A stretch of DNA of 64,000 nucleotides. It comes from Psychroflexus sediminis. Its GTDB lineage: Bacteria > Bacteroidota > Bacteroidia > Flavobacteriales > Flavobacteriaceae. Position 1 is the stretch's first letter. Every line of letters begins with the position of its first letter. Below the pieces are notes generated by a model. That model was given only the letters and a program-made list of their open reading frames with translations. It did not search any database and was not told the DNA's origin. A program made the translations under genes and the position numbers. Positions 8,823-17,848 of the stretch are shown here, in pieces. The DNA lies in the NCBI RefSeq assembly GCF_900099815.1, contig NZ_FNCW01000008.1:103952-167951 (forward strand), written 5' to 3'.

Positions 8823-10331
8823 ATGAAAATTTTATCGGCTTCACAATTGGCAGATTTAGACAGCTATAGTTGCGAAGAACAGAATATAAGTTCCTGGGAA
8901 CTGATGGAACGTGCGGCGGGTTTGGCCTACGATGATATTAAAACCAGACTAAACTCCTTTTCTCAACAGATAAAAGTTCTTGCAGGCCCTGGCAACAACG
9001 GCGGAGACGGACTTGCCATCGCTTATTTTTTGGCTGAAGACGGCTATGATGTCGATGTGTTCTTAGTCAATTTTACCTCTTCACGATCTCAGGACAATCA
9101 AAAAAATCTGGTTCGGCTCAAAAATCAGGCTAAGTGTAACATCCGGGAATTGACTGAAGATTCTGAACTCCCTGGTATCATTTCTGAGGACCTTGTGATC
9201 GACGCTATCTTTGGAGTAGGCCTCAATCGGCCCATGCCAGATTTCGTACAGAAACTGGCCAGACATCTCAATGAATCCTTTTCTCAAATCATCTGCATAG
9301 ATGTCCCAAGTGGTATGTATCTGGACCGGTCTCCAGGTGAGGAGGAGGAAGTTTTTCAGTCGGATGTAATTCTTACGTTTCAAACGCCCAAATTGCCGTT
9401 TTATCTCCCCGATTATTCGGGGGTTGTAGGCGAAGTGAAAATCATTGATATCGGTTTAAGCCAGAAACGCCTCAGTGAAATTTCTTCTGAATTAAATCTC
9501 GTTGACTTAAGCCTGGCAAAAAAGCTTTATCAACCTAGATCCAGATTTTCGCATAAAGGCACCTACGGTCATGCGCTTCTGATTGGTGGAAGTCAGCTGA
9601 TGCTGGGAAGTGTTATCCTGTCTTCCAAATCCTGTATGCATTCCGGGGTAGGGAAGACCAGTGTGCTGATGCCCAGTCGGGGTCATTCAGCCCTGATTCA
9701 GCATTTGCCGGAAGCGATGCTCGTGGAGAATACATCGGAGGATTTTATCAGCGAACAGGAGCTCGGTTTTAAGGCAGATGCTATCGGAATTGGCATTGGT
9801 ATCGGCACTTCTGAAGCCGCCTTAACCGCTTTAGCCGCCTGGCTGGAAAAGGCTGACTGCCCTTTGGTGATCGATGCAGATGCACTGAATCTTATCGCTG
9901 AACATACAGAGCTGCAATATAAGGTTCCGAAAAAATCCATTATAACCCCACATCCCGGTGAACTCCAAAGACTGGTAGGAAGCTGGAAAGACGATTTTGA
10001 AAAACTGAATCTGATCAAAGATTTTTCCAAACAATTTGACGTGATCGTGTTGGCAAAAGATGCTTACAGCCTTTGTGTGTACCAGGATCAGGTCTTCGTG
10101 AATTCCACGGGCAACTCAGGAATGGCAACCGCTGGAAGCGGGGATGTGCTTACCGGGTTGCTTACCGGTCTGCTGGCACAGGGATACTCAAGCCTGAATG
10201 CTGCTGTATTAGGGATGTTTCTGCACGGTTTAGCCGGAGATTTCGCTGCTAAAGAAATGTCGGAAGAAAGTCTGACCGCTTCAGATATTATATCGTATTT
10301 CGGAGATTCTTTTTCAAAACTCAAAGCTTAA
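8823..10331 (+). CDS. nnr: Bifunctional NAD(P)HX epimerase / ADP-dependent NAD(P)HX dehydratase
   Basis: 502 residues, the full-length YjeF fusion. The N-terminal epimerase half (about 1-215) has GPGNNGGDGLAIAYFL (near 56) and IDVPSGM. The C-terminal ribokinase-like dehydratase half (about 230-500) has KGTYGHALLIGGS, DADALNLI, TPHPGELQRLVG and the nucleotide-binding NSGMATAGSGDVLTGL. The two activities repair hydrated NADH and NADPH. It begins 23 bases after galE. The pathway role (metabolite repair) is established for the family. Confidence 0.96.
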   Translation: MKILSASQLADLDSYSCEEQNISSWELMERAAGLAYDDIKTRLNSFSQQIKVLAGPGNNGGDGLAIAYFLAEDGYDVDVFLVNFTSSRSQDNQKNLVRLKNQAKCNIRELTEDSELPGIISEDLVIDAIFGVGLNRPMPDFVQKLARHLNESFSQIICIDVPSGMYLDRSPGEEEEVFQSDVILTFQTPKLPFYLPDYSGVVGEVKIIDIGLSQKRLSEISSELNLVDLSLAKKLYQPRSRFSHKGTYGHALLIGGSQLMLGSVILSSKSCMHSGVGKTSVLMPSRGHSALIQHLPEAMLVENTSEDFISEQELGFKADAIGIGIGIGTSEAALTALAAWLEKADCPLVIDADALNLIAEHTELQYKVPKKSIITPHPGELQRLVGSWKDDFEKLNLIKDFSKQFDVIVLAKDAYSLCVYQDQVFVNSTGNSGMATAGSGDVLTGLLTGLLAQGYSSLNAAVLGMFLHGLAGDFAAKEMSEESLTASDIISYFGDSFSKLKA

Positions 10332-10346
10332 ACAAGTCTTAAATCT

Positions 10347-10354
10347 TATCTTTG
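10347..10354 (+). promoter_or_regulatory. -7 promoter element before hutH
   Basis: TAtcTTTG at 10347-10354, 14 bases before the hutH ATG. No clear -33 TTG at the right distance, so confidence is moderate. Confidence 0.5.
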
Positions 10355-10368
10355 AAAAAAGATATTTC

Positions 10369-11859
10369 ATGTCCCATGTTCACTATATAGAATCTGATGT
10401 TTTGGGGTTTTCCAGGCTTCAGCAGCTGCTTGAAGATGACTATAAGCTCGCATTAAGCGAAGAGGCCATTGCCAAAATCCATAAAGCCCGAGCCTATCTC
10501 AATCTGAAGCAGAAAGAGAGTAAAGAACCAATCTATGGCGTAAATACGGGATTTGGCTCCTTGTGTAATATCAAAATCAACGAGGATAAACTCACCTACT
10601 TACAGGAAAATCTGGTGATGTCTCATGCCTGCGGAACAGGAGATCGCGTAGACGAATCGGTTGTAAAATTGATGCTACTGCTCAAAATACAATCCTTAAG
10701 TTACGGGTATTCAGGGGTGACCCTGGAGCTGGTAGAACGGCTGATCGATTTTTATAACGCCGGAGTTTTCCCTGTGATTTACGAACAGGGATCCCTGGGG
10801 GCCTCTGGAGATCTGGCTCCTTTGGCGCATTTGGCTTTACCGCTTCTCGGCAAAGGAGAAGTCAGTATCGATCATAAAATTGTAAAGGCTGGCCTACTGG
10901 AGGAAAAGTTCGGCTGGAAGCCCTTAGTCCTCCAATCCAAAGAGGGCCTGGCTCTGTTGAATGGCACCCAATTTATGGGTGCTCACTTGCTGAGGAATGT
11001 TTTGAAAACCAAGGCCCTGATGAAGTGGGCCGATACGATTGCTGCTATATCCCTGGACGCTTTCGACTGTAATCTGGCACCTTTTGATGAGCTGGTGCAT
11101 AAAGTAAGACCACATAAAGGACAAATAGAGACGGCCAAAACAGTTTTAGATCTGCTTCAGGGAAGTCAGCTGGCATCAACTCAAAAACAAAATGTACAGG
11201 ATCCTTATTCTTTTAGGTGTGTTCCTCAGGTTCACGGGGCAAGCCGAGATGCGCTTCGTTATGTTGAGCAGACCCTGCTCACTGAAATCAATAGTGTAAC
11301 CGATAATCCAAATGTGTTTGCCGATGCTGATAAAATCATTTCTGGAGGTAATTTTCACGGTCAGCCTTTAGCGATTTCAGCAGATGTGATGGCTATTGCC
11401 GTGAGTGAAATCGGCAATATTTCTGAACGCAGAATATACCAGCTGGTTTCCGGTCTTCGGGGTTTGCCCACCTTTCTGGTCAATTCGCCCGGACTTAACA
11501 GCGGTTTTATGATTCCCCAGTATACCGCGGCGAGTATTGTAAGTCAGAATAAGCAACTCTGCACGCCGGCTAGTGTCGATTCTATTGTGTCTTCCAATGG
11601 TCAGGAGGACCATGTAAGTATGGGAGCCAACGCGGTGACCAAGCTCTCCAGAGTGGTAGATAATCTGGAACGCATACTGGCGATTGAACTTTTTAATGCC
11701 TCTCAGGCGATGTATTTTAGACTTCCTTTGAAAAGTTCAGAAAGCCTTGAAGATGTACTGAAAGCCTTTAGGACTCAGGTGCCCTTTGTGAATGAAGATA
11801 AAGTGATGGCCTCAGAAATACAAAAAGCAATAGATTTCATAAGAAATCATAAAATATAG
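10369..11859 (+). CDS. hutH: Histidine ammonia-lyase
   Basis: 496 residues, normal length. The ASG triad that cyclises to the MIO electrophile is A145-S146-G147 in GSLGASGDLAPLAHL. The YGVNTGFG loop carries the catalytic Tyr (Y56). The selectivity pair is S85-H86 (LVMSHACG), the Ser-His form of histidine lyases rather than the His-Leu or Phe-Leu of tyrosine and phenylalanine lyases. SFRCVPQVHGASRDAL is also HAL-like. It releases ammonia from histidine to give urocanate. No other hut genes (hutU, hutI, hutG) are within the window, so the rest of the pathway must lie elsewhere or be absent. Confidence 0.95.
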   Translation: MSHVHYIESDVLGFSRLQQLLEDDYKLALSEEAIAKIHKARAYLNLKQKESKEPIYGVNTGFGSLCNIKINEDKLTYLQENLVMSHACGTGDRVDESVVKLMLLLKIQSLSYGYSGVTLELVERLIDFYNAGVFPVIYEQGSLGASGDLAPLAHLALPLLGKGEVSIDHKIVKAGLLEEKFGWKPLVLQSKEGLALLNGTQFMGAHLLRNVLKTKALMKWADTIAAISLDAFDCNLAPFDELVHKVRPHKGQIETAKTVLDLLQGSQLASTQKQNVQDPYSFRCVPQVHGASRDALRYVEQTLLTEINSVTDNPNVFADADKIISGGNFHGQPLAISADVMAIAVSEIGNISERRIYQLVSGLRGLPTFLVNSPGLNSGFMIPQYTAASIVSQNKQLCTPASVDSIVSSNGQEDHVSMGANAVTKLSRVVDNLERILAIELFNASQAMYFRLPLKSSESLEDVLKAFRTQVPFVNEDKVMASEIQKAIDFIRNHKI

Positions 11860-11880
11860 TCAGTCGAGTAAGAATAACCC

Positions 11881-11888
11881 TAAATTTG
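11881..11888 (+). promoter_or_regulatory. -7 promoter element before the 140-residue lipoprotein gene
   Basis: TAaaTTTG at 11881-11888, 15 bases before the ATG at 11904; -33 element not obvious. Confidence 0.45.
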
Positions 11889-11903
11889 CACAAAAAATAA
11901 ATT

Positions 11904-12326
11904 ATGACTAATAAAATGATTTCGTTTTTAAGCGTATTCGCAATTTTCCTTATAACCTCATGTGCCACTACGGTGGATTTTCCTACTTCGGAAACCGTTC
12001 CAGGTGCTGAAATAAGCGCAAAGATTAAAGTAGATGACAACAGCAATTACAGGATTGATCTGACGGCTGTTAACCTGACTTCTCCAGATCGCCTGAACCC
12101 TCCAAGAGAAATGTATGTGGTATGGATTGAAACCTCGAGAGGGACAAAAAACCTGGGACAACTGAAAATGTCCAGCGGTCTGTTTTCAAATGTCAGAAAA
12201 GGAACCTTAAATACCACCACCCCCTTTAAACCCCAAAGAATTATCATTACTGCGGAAAGTACTTCGGCTAACAATGAACCGAGTTCGTATGTAGTGACGT
12301 CTTCCAAAAACTTTGAAATGGATTGA
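11904..12326 (+). CDS. Small lipoprotein of unknown function
   Basis: 140 residues. A hydrophobic signal (MISFLSVFAIFLITSC) with lipobox LITSC near residue 20 predicts a lipid-anchored envelope protein. The rest is a single beta-rich domain with an YVVWIETSRGTKNLGQLKMSS segment and an FKPQRIIITAES strand, reminiscent of an anti-sigma-factor-type or cupredoxin-like sandwich, but I do not recognise a named family. It has its own -7 box and ends at a strong bidirectional terminator. Function unknown. Confidence 0.8.
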   Translation: MTNKMISFLSVFAIFLITSCATTVDFPTSETVPGAEISAKIKVDDNSNYRIDLTAVNLTSPDRLNPPREMYVVWIETSRGTKNLGQLKMSSGLFSNVRKGTLNTTTPFKPQRIIITAESTSANNEPSSYVVTSSKNFEMD

Positions 12327-12357
12327 TTTCAGTAGATTCGTAAATAAGCATAACAAC

Positions 12358-12390
12358 AAAAAACCATCCGCTTGTAGCGGATGGTTTTTT
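12358..12390. terminator. Bidirectional Rho-independent terminator
   Basis: AAAAAACCATCCGCT (12358-12372), loop TGT, AGCGGATGGTTTTTT (12376-12390): perfect 15-bp stem flanked by A and T tracts, placed between two convergent genes, so it can stop both. Confidence 0.93.
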
Positions 12391-12417
12391 ATTAAAAGAA
12401 TTTAGAAGTTTCAAAAA

Positions 12418-13239
12418 TTACATGTCGTCTTTAGCTTCTTCCAAAGTGATTACGCGTGTCACGGCATTAAAAGGACCTGGAATAGGTTCTAAATTTTCAT
12501 CAACTAAAGTAAGCTGAATCTTATTTTTTCCCATGGGCATATTCTCAATAACGTGAGGGACCCATTCTGTAATTAAGTAATCGCTGCCATCGTTAACAGT
12601 AACTTTTACTTTATTACCTTCCTGGCTAATCTCTGTTCCTACTAAAAAGAAATCTAAAAGTACCTTTTTAGTATCTTCACCTTTATAAGTGCCTTTTGGT
12701 CTACTGTAAAACAGGTGTTCCGCTGTAAAATCAACATCCATTTTTTGATCTTCAGAAGGGTTTCCAGCTACAATTTTCTTAACTACAAAAGAAGTTGGAT
12801 TTTTGACTGATTCGTGGTAAGATCTGGATAAAAAAGCCAACATAACATGCTCGCCTTCTTCAATTTCTTTACTAAACCCACTTTCATAATGAGCGGAATA
12901 TGGACCATTGTCCAAAATGAAATGAATATGCTGACCATTTGCAGAATTAGCTAGACCATTTTCGCCGGCATTTTCTGTTTGAACTCCGAGTTCGTAGTTT
13001 TCTACGGTAAAATCAAAATCTACAGAGCCTGCAGGAACTTCTATGACATCTCCTCCAGGGTGAGTTAAAGCAGCCTCTGGATATTTTGGAGATTCTTCCT
13101 CAAGCGGTGAAATGGTAACGAGTGTATCGGTTACACCAACGGCATCCATTTTTTCATCGCTATCTTTCTTGTTTTCCTGTTTGCATCCTACAAGGATTAA
13201 CAAACTAAAAGCAAAAGTTAATAAACTTATCTTTTTCAT
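12418..13239 (-). CDS. Lipoprotein of unknown function
   Basis: 273 residues. Signal peptide with lipobox LVGC (about residues 16-19) followed by a charged linker (KQENKKDSDEKMD). The body is beta-rich and mentions of conserved family are weak: a VDFDFTVENYELG strand, NGQHIHFILDNGPYSAHYESGFSKEIEEGEHVMLAFLSRSYHES (His-rich, about 104-147) and a closing PIPGPFNAVTRVITLEE. The HIHFILDN/YSAHY/SRSYHES pattern resembles the DUF4399-type or copper-protein-like periplasmic domain seen in Flavobacteria, so metal binding is possible but unproven. It ends at a strong terminator. Confidence 0.8.
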   Translation of the reverse strand: MKKISLLTFAFSLLILVGCKQENKKDSDEKMDAVGVTDTLVTISPLEEESPKYPEAALTHPGGDVIEVPAGSVDFDFTVENYELGVQTENAGENGLANSANGQHIHFILDNGPYSAHYESGFSKEIEEGEHVMLAFLSRSYHESVKNPTSFVVKKIVAGNPSEDQKMDVDFTAEHLFYSRPKGTYKGEDTKKVLLDFFLVGTEISQEGNKVKVTVNDGSDYLITEWVPHVIENMPMGKNKIQLTLVDENLEPIPGPFNAVTRVITLEEAKDDM

Positions 13240-13292
13240 AATTGTTTATTTTAAAAATTTATTGTAAATGTAGCTTAAATACTGACCTTGCT

Positions 13293-13300
13293 CAAATTTA
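13293..13300 (-). promoter_or_regulatory. -7 promoter element of the 273-residue lipoprotein gene
   Basis: Minus-strand TAaaTTTG (13300-13293), 53 bases before the start codon at 13239. Confidence 0.45.
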
Positions 13301-13321
13301 TGAATTAACTTAACATTACTT

Positions 13322-14533
13322 TTAGTTTATCAGTTCTGAAAAAATTTCCAGATCCGAGATAAAGGTTTTTTGTACAGGACATCTATCACCAACCGCCAGT
13401 AAACGCTTCCTTTGTGACTCGTCCAGTTCACCTTTAATTTCTATTTTTTTATAAAAAAAATCTTTTCGTTTGGTTTTGCCGTCTTTATCATTAACTTTCT
13501 TTTTCTCATGACTCACGTGTACACGAACTTCTTCCAGTTTCCATTTTTTGTTCCTGGCATAAATGTGAAGCGTCATCGCAGTACACTCTGCAAGTCCGGC
13601 AGTTAGAAAATCATAGGGTGCCGGGCCAAAATTATTTCCTCCCTGTTCTTCAGGTTCATCACCTGTAAATTCAAAATCTCCAATCTTAAGATGTGTTGCG
13701 AATGTATCTTCATGTTTTAAAACTGCAGCCGACTGACTTTCAGATGACATGGCAGGACTCTCCGGTTTAGAGAGATCCAGGCAGTTGGAGGCCCAATGCC
13801 CTATGAGATTTCCAATATAGGAGGCGTCAGCATTTTCATTTAAAAGGTGGTCGGCCTTATCCAGGCTGATAAAACTTTTGGGGTGATGCGCCCATTTGTA
13901 AAGATCTTCGGCATTTTTGATATCCACGATTTGATCTTGCGGAGAATGCATAATCAAAAGGGATTTATCCAGATCGTCTATAAATGACTCTGTATCAAGT
14001 GAGCTGATATCTTCCAGAAAATGTTTTTTTATGGTGAAATCTCGTCCTCCAATGTTGACGACTGCTTCATCATTTTTAGTGATAGCATCTACGCTTTCTT
14101 TGATCAGGTTTTGAACATGCGCAGGCTGAGCAGGGCTGGCTATGGTAGCAACAGCTTTTATATGGCTCAACTTTTTAGCAGCAAACAAAGCTGCGGTTCC
14201 GCCAAGGGAGTGACCAATAATCAAACTTGGGGCCTGGTATTCCTGCTCCAGAAATTTTGAAGCTTGGATCAAATCTTCCACATCATGAGAAAAATTGGTG
14301 TCTGCAAATTCACCTTCGCTTTGCCCTAATCCAGTAAAATCAAACCTTAAGACGGCTATCCCCAGTTCGGTTAATGCGGAAGAAATCTCTCTTATGACTT
14401 TTAGGTTTTTTCCGCATGTAAAACAATGGGCAAAGATGGCAAAGGCTTGAGGATGTTGGTGTTTCGGGAACTGGAGTCGACCCACAAGCTGATCCCCATT
14501 CTTATTTTTAAATATCACTTTCTCAAGTCCCAT
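13322..14533 (-). CDS. Alpha/beta hydrolase fused to an OsmC-type peroxidase domain
   Basis: 403 residues, two domains. Residues about 1-250 are an alpha/beta hydrolase with nucleophile S109 in GHSLGG, candidate acid D200 (MHSPQDQIV) and base H229 (KADHLL). Residues about 270-403 are an OsmC/Ohr domain with C317 (LAECTAMT) and C385 (DRCPVQ), the pair used to reduce organic hydroperoxides. Fusions of this kind are found in several bacteria; joint action on lipid-type peroxide esters is only inference. The gene lies 6 bases after the DUF721 gene, in the recF-led minus-strand group. Confidence 0.9.
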   Translation of the reverse strand: MGLEKVIFKNKNGDQLVGRLQFPKHQHPQAFAIFAHCFTCGKNLKVIREISSALTELGIAVLRFDFTGLGQSEGEFADTNFSHDVEDLIQASKFLEQEYQAPSLIIGHSLGGTAALFAAKKLSHIKAVATIASPAQPAHVQNLIKESVDAITKNDEAVVNIGGRDFTIKKHFLEDISSLDTESFIDDLDKSLLIMHSPQDQIVDIKNAEDLYKWAHHPKSFISLDKADHLLNENADASYIGNLIGHWASNCLDLSKPESPAMSSESQSAAVLKHEDTFATHLKIGDFEFTGDEPEEQGGNNFGPAPYDFLTAGLAECTAMTLHIYARNKKWKLEEVRVHVSHEKKKVNDKDGKTKRKDFFYKKIEIKGELDESQRKRLLAVGDRCPVQKTFISDLEIFSELIN

Positions 14534-14539
14534 ATGTAC

Positions 14540-14839
14540 CTATCTTAAAATTAATTTAGAAATAAGTTCCCGGCCCAGACTCTCGTTCAAAGTTTTTATA
14601 ATTTTCTCCTTACCATAACTCAATTCTTCTCTCAGGGCAGACGAAGACAAATGCACAGTAAGGGTATTATTTCTGAATTTGATTTCGTTCGTATAATTTT
14701 TGATAGCAGGTCCAAGCTGAGTCATCCAGGCATTTTCAACATCAACCTTGTTCAAACCAGGATTTAATCTGTGTTTGTTTTTGAAAATCTCCATCAAATC
14801 TTTCATAGATTTTTCCTCGTTTGCTCTCTTATTCTTCAT
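14540..14839 (-). CDS. DUF721 (DciA-like) protein
   Basis: 99 residues with the DUF721 pattern: an N-terminal basic helix, AWMTQLGPAIKNYTNEIKFRNNTLTVHLSSSALREELSYGKEKII, and a short C-terminal NESLGRELISKLILR. Actinobacterial and proteobacterial DUF721 members (DciA) load the replicative helicase, and association with recF/dnaA-type genes is common. Here recF is two genes upstream, which supports a DNA-replication role (inference). Its start overlaps the preceding lipoprotein gene by 11 bases. Confidence 0.85.
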   Translation of the reverse strand: MKNKRANEEKSMKDLMEIFKNKHRLNPGLNKVDVENAWMTQLGPAIKNYTNEIKFRNNTLTVHLSSSALREELSYGKEKIIKTLNESLGRELISKLILR

Positions 14840-15254
14840 CGAAATCTATGTTTTGGGGTTCATGTCTTTTATAAGTATAAATAAAATTTTGTTCGTTTTT
14901 CACTACAAACCTGTCTTCTTCAATGCTTAGTAGAGTTTCAGTCCAGGTATCGTAATCACTTCGATACTCCAAGACCAAGCTGTCTTGATAATCTCTTACA
15001 GTGAAGTATTCCCGGTTTTGTGAGGATTTGTAATTTCCCAAAAAACTCGGCTGTACTTTTTTTCTGAATCCTGTGGAATCTTCAACGTGTATATAGTCCA
15101 CCATTTGATTGATGGTATAGTTTTTTTCTCCATAAGGAGTCTCCGCCTTTTCTATTTCCCAAAAGCCGTTGAGTTTTGAAACCTCTTCAAAATCAGGTTT
15201 TGAGTTGCAGGAGAGCATCAGAAATACACTGATGAGTAAATAATTAACTTTCAT
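14829..15254 (-). CDS. Lipocalin-like small lipoprotein
   Basis: 141 residues. Lipobox LMLSC at residues 12-16, then a single beta-barrel-like domain beginning [17 protein letters not shown] (the lipocalin-type GxW start) and ending in alternating strands ([29 protein letters not shown]). Ligand unknown. It overlaps recF by 11 bases at its 5' end and DUF721 by 11 bases at its 3' end, so it is embedded in a conserved operon of DNA-replication genes in spite of being an envelope protein. Confidence 0.82.
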   Translation of the reverse strand: MKVNYLLISVFLMLSCNSKPDFEEVSKLNGFWEIEKAETPYGEKNYTINQMVDYIHVEDSTGFRKKVQPSFLGNYKSSQNREYFTVRDYQDSLVLEYRSDYDTWTETLLSIEEDRFVVKNEQNFIYTYKRHEPQNIDFDEE

Positions 15255-16338
15255 CTTCTAGATTTATTATTTTATAGTGAGTTGCATTTTTCCTGACGAC
15301 GTCTTCCGTGCGTTCGGGGTGTGTATCGCTGATACACATCTGACCAAGCTCTGCATCAGTGACCATTTTGACTATTTGGGATACCCGATCTTCATCGAGT
15401 TTATCAAAAATATCATCCATGAGCAAAATCGGCTTTACCCCATAATGAGATTTAAGAAAGTCATATTGAGCAAACTTTAAGGCTATTAAATAGGATTTTT
15501 GCTGGCCTTGAGAGCCAAATTTTTTGACTGAATGCGACTTAATTTTGAAGATCAGATCATCCTTATGCGTGCCATAATTTGAAAACTGACGTTGTAGGTC
15601 TGTTTTTAAACCCGATTTCAAGATGCTTTCAAAGGATTCTTCATCGTTAAACTGACTTCTGTAGGTCAGACTGATATGTTCTCTGGAGTTGCTTATTTCC
15701 TGGTATCGCTTTTGAAGAATGGGTTTAAATTCATCGATAAACTCCTGGCGTTTATCAAAAATAACCTTCCCAAGTTCTATAAGCTGGTCATCGTAAACTT
15801 CAAGGCTGGTTTCGTCATAGGTTCTGTTAGCTGCGAAATATTTCAATAAGGCGTTGCGCTGAGAAAGTACTTTGTTATATTTCAAAAGCGTGTCCAGATA
15901 CAATTTATCGCCCTGTGAAATAACGCCATCCATAAATTTTCTTCGGGTTTCGCTTCCTTCCAGAATCAAATCCCGGTCGGTAGGGGAGATGATAACCAAT
16001 GGAATGGTTCCAATGTGATCGCTTAATTTCTCGTAATCCTTCCCGTTTCTCCTAATCAATTTACGCTGCCCTTTTTTAAAAGAAGTGATTATCTTTTCGG
16101 TTTTATCTCCGTTGATGAAATTTCCTTCCAGCATAAAGAATTCCTCACCATGCTTTACATTCTGACTGGTGATGGGATTGAAATAACTTTTACCAAAGGC
16201 AAGATGGTAAATGGCATCAAGAATATTTGTCTTTCCAATGCCATTTTTACCAACGAAGCAATTTATTTTAGAATCGAACTCCAAAGTGAGCTGTTCAAAA
16301 TTTTTATAATTGATAAGGCTAAGCTTTTTTAATATCAT
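15244..16338 (-). CDS. recF: DNA replication/repair protein RecF
   Basis: 364 residues, normal. SMC-like ATPase: Walker A GKNGIGKT near residue 29, the [20 protein letters not shown]-terminus, the [11 protein letters not shown] motif, signature [14 protein letters not shown] [20 protein letters not shown], and Walker [16 protein letters not shown]. It loads RecA at gaps with RecO and RecR. First gene of a minus-strand group (recF, lipocalin-like, DUF721, hydrolase-OsmC) with overlaps of 10-11 bases or gaps under 10. Confidence 0.96.
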   Translation of the reverse strand: MILKKLSLINYKNFEQLTLEFDSKINCFVGKNGIGKTNILDAIYHLAFGKSYFNPITSQNVKHGEEFFMLEGNFINGDKTEKIITSFKKGQRKLIRRNGKDYEKLSDHIGTIPLVIISPTDRDLILEGSETRRKFMDGVISQGDKLYLDTLLKYNKVLSQRNALLKYFAANRTYDETSLEVYDDQLIELGKVIFDKRQEFIDEFKPILQKRYQEISNSREHISLTYRSQFNDEESFESILKSGLKTDLQRQFSNYGTHKDDLIFKIKSHSVKKFGSQGQQKSYLIALKFAQYDFLKSHYGVKPILLMDDIFDKLDEDRVSQIVKMVTDAELGQMCISDTHPERTEDVVRKNATHYKIINLEDES

Positions 16339-16452
16339 AGGTTTACTTCAACATTAATTTGCAGTAAATACTGGGTTTTCACTTCTTATTTCAAGAAAAG
16401 TTGAAATGTAAAAATATCAAATAAATAGTGTATTCTATATGGAATAAAATTA

Positions 16453-16460
16453 TATTTTTG
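16453..16460 (+). promoter_or_regulatory. -7 promoter element of the TPR-ribH unit
   Basis: TAttTTTG at 16453-16460, 22 bases before the ATG at 16483. It sits in the 144-base space between divergent recF and the TPR gene. Confidence 0.5.
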
Positions 16461-16482
16461 CTCACTAGAACAAAATACAATT

Positions 16483-17250
16483 ATGGCATCATACAAGAAA
16501 AGAGGTTACAAACCGAATAACAAAGCTGAACGCGAAGAGAAGATTGAAAATGAATCTACAACAGCTGAAGTGTTTAAAACATTAGATGAAGGCGCAAGTT
16601 CTACTGAAAAGTTTTTAGCAAAATATCAAAAGCCTATTTTTGGAGTCATTATTGTGATTGCTGCTGTCATTCTCGGCTTTCTGGGATATCAAAAGTTTAT
16701 CCAGGAGCCCAATGAGGAAGAAGCTGCAAATGAGATGAATCAAGCCCAGCAATTTTTTGACTCTGCCCTGGAAGCAACCGGAGCAAAACAGGATTCTCTT
16801 TTCAGCAGAGCTTTACAGGGTGGTAATGGAAAATTTGGTTTTGAAGATATTTCATCTAATTATAGCGGAACGAAAGCCGGAGAATTAGCCAATTATTATG
16901 CTGGCATAGCCCATTTGAATGTGGGGAATTACCAAGAAGCTATTGATTTTCTTGATAAATTCAATTTAGAAGACGAAATTTTAACGCCTTTGGCCAAAGG
17001 GGCTATAGGAGATGCTTTCTTGCAATTGGATCAGCCTGAAGAAGCTCTGGACTATTTTGAACAAGCTGCCAAGTTAAGAACAAACGAGTTTACCACTCCT
17101 AAGTTTTTAATGAAAGCTGCAGTTACTGCGATTAGTCTTAAAGAGGGAGAAACTGCAGAAAAGTACCTGAACAGAATTAAAGATGAATTTCCAAATTCTG
17201 AAGAAGCTAAAACAGTAGAAGTCTATTTAGGACAAGCAGAAGTGCTTTAA
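16483..17250 (+). CDS. Membrane-anchored TPR protein (YfgM-like)
   Basis: 255 residues. A charged cytoplasmic N-terminus (about 1-47), one transmembrane helix (FGVIIVIAAVILGFLGYQKF, about 51-70), then a periplasmic region with tetratricopeptide-like repeats (NYYAGIAHLNVGNYQEAIDFL; KGAIGDAFLQLDQPEEALDYFEQAAKL; FLMKAAVTAISLKEGETAEKYL). The layout matches YfgM/TPR_21 proteins, which act as ancillary periplasmic chaperone partners of the translocon in E. coli; that role is not shown here. It is 1 base before ribH, so the two share a transcript. Confidence 0.87.
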   Translation: MASYKKRGYKPNNKAEREEKIENESTTAEVFKTLDEGASSTEKFLAKYQKPIFGVIIVIAAVILGFLGYQKFIQEPNEEEAANEMNQAQQFFDSALEATGAKQDSLFSRALQGGNGKFGFEDISSNYSGTKAGELANYYAGIAHLNVGNYQEAIDFLDKFNLEDEILTPLAKGAIGDAFLQLDQPEEALDYFEQAAKLRTNEFTTPKFLMKAAVTAISLKEGETAEKYLNRIKDEFPNSEEAKTVEVYLGQAEVL

Positions 17251-17251
17251 T

Positions 17252-17761
17252 ATGGCAACCTCTCAAAAAAATCTTTCGGTTTACGATAAGGAAAATCTTC
17301 CAGAGGCTAAGGATATGAAAATAGGTTTTGTGGTGTCGGAGTGGAATCCGGACATTACGGAAAATCTTTTTCAAGGAGGTTTCGATGCTTTAATGGATGT
17401 GGGAGTCTTTAAAGAAAATATCGTAAGATGGAATGTTCCTGGAAGTTTTGAACTTCCCTATGCGTGCAAGAAAATGCAGGAGAGCTTTGAAATGCTAGAT
17501 GCCATCGTAGCTGTGGGAAATGTTATTCAGGGAGAAACCAAACATTTCGACTTTGTTTGTCAGGGGTTAACACAGGGAATAATGGAACTTAACCTGAAAG
17601 GAGATATTCCCGTTATCTTTTGTGTCTTAACCGATAATACCAAAGCTCAATCTGAAGCGCGTTCCGGCGGTATCCACGGCAATAAAGGAACAGAGGCTGC
17701 TATAGCTGCCATCAAAATGGCACAACTTCGTAAAGATGCTAAATTTTATAAGGCTAACTAA
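17252..17761 (+). CDS. ribH: 6,7-dimethyl-8-ribityllumazine synthase
   Basis: 169 residues. The lumazine synthase fold is shown by KIGFVVSEWNPDITENLF (substrate loop with W/N), VPGSFELPYACKKM (about 65-78), VAVGNVIQGETKHFDFVCQGLTQGIMEL with the catalytic His in KHFDF, and IPVIFCVLTDNTKAQSEARSGG. It condenses the ribityl-uracil intermediate with dihydroxybutanone phosphate in riboflavin synthesis. It starts 1 base after the TPR gene stop. Confidence 0.96.
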   Translation: MATSQKNLSVYDKENLPEAKDMKIGFVVSEWNPDITENLFQGGFDALMDVGVFKENIVRWNVPGSFELPYACKKMQESFEMLDAIVAVGNVIQGETKHFDFVCQGLTQGIMELNLKGDIPVIFCVLTDNTKAQSEARSGGIHGNKGTEAAIAAIKMAQLRKDAKFYKAN

Positions 17762-17823
17762 ATTTGATTTAAATTCTCTTTCTTAAATAAGGCTTTAAGC
17801 CTAAAGAATTGATGAAATTTCTT

Positions 17824-17831
17824 TAATTTTG
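17824..17831 (+). promoter_or_regulatory. -7 promoter element before the 97-residue membrane protein
   Basis: TAatTTTG at 17824-17831, 17 bases before the ATG at 17849. A second transcript for the mutL unit could start here. Confidence 0.45.
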
Positions 17832-17848
17832 AAAATTCATCAAAAACT

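Noticed and set aside
17791..17801. GGCTTTAAGCC palindrome after ribH as a terminator
   Set aside because: Short stem without a T tract; more likely chance or a weak regulatory element.
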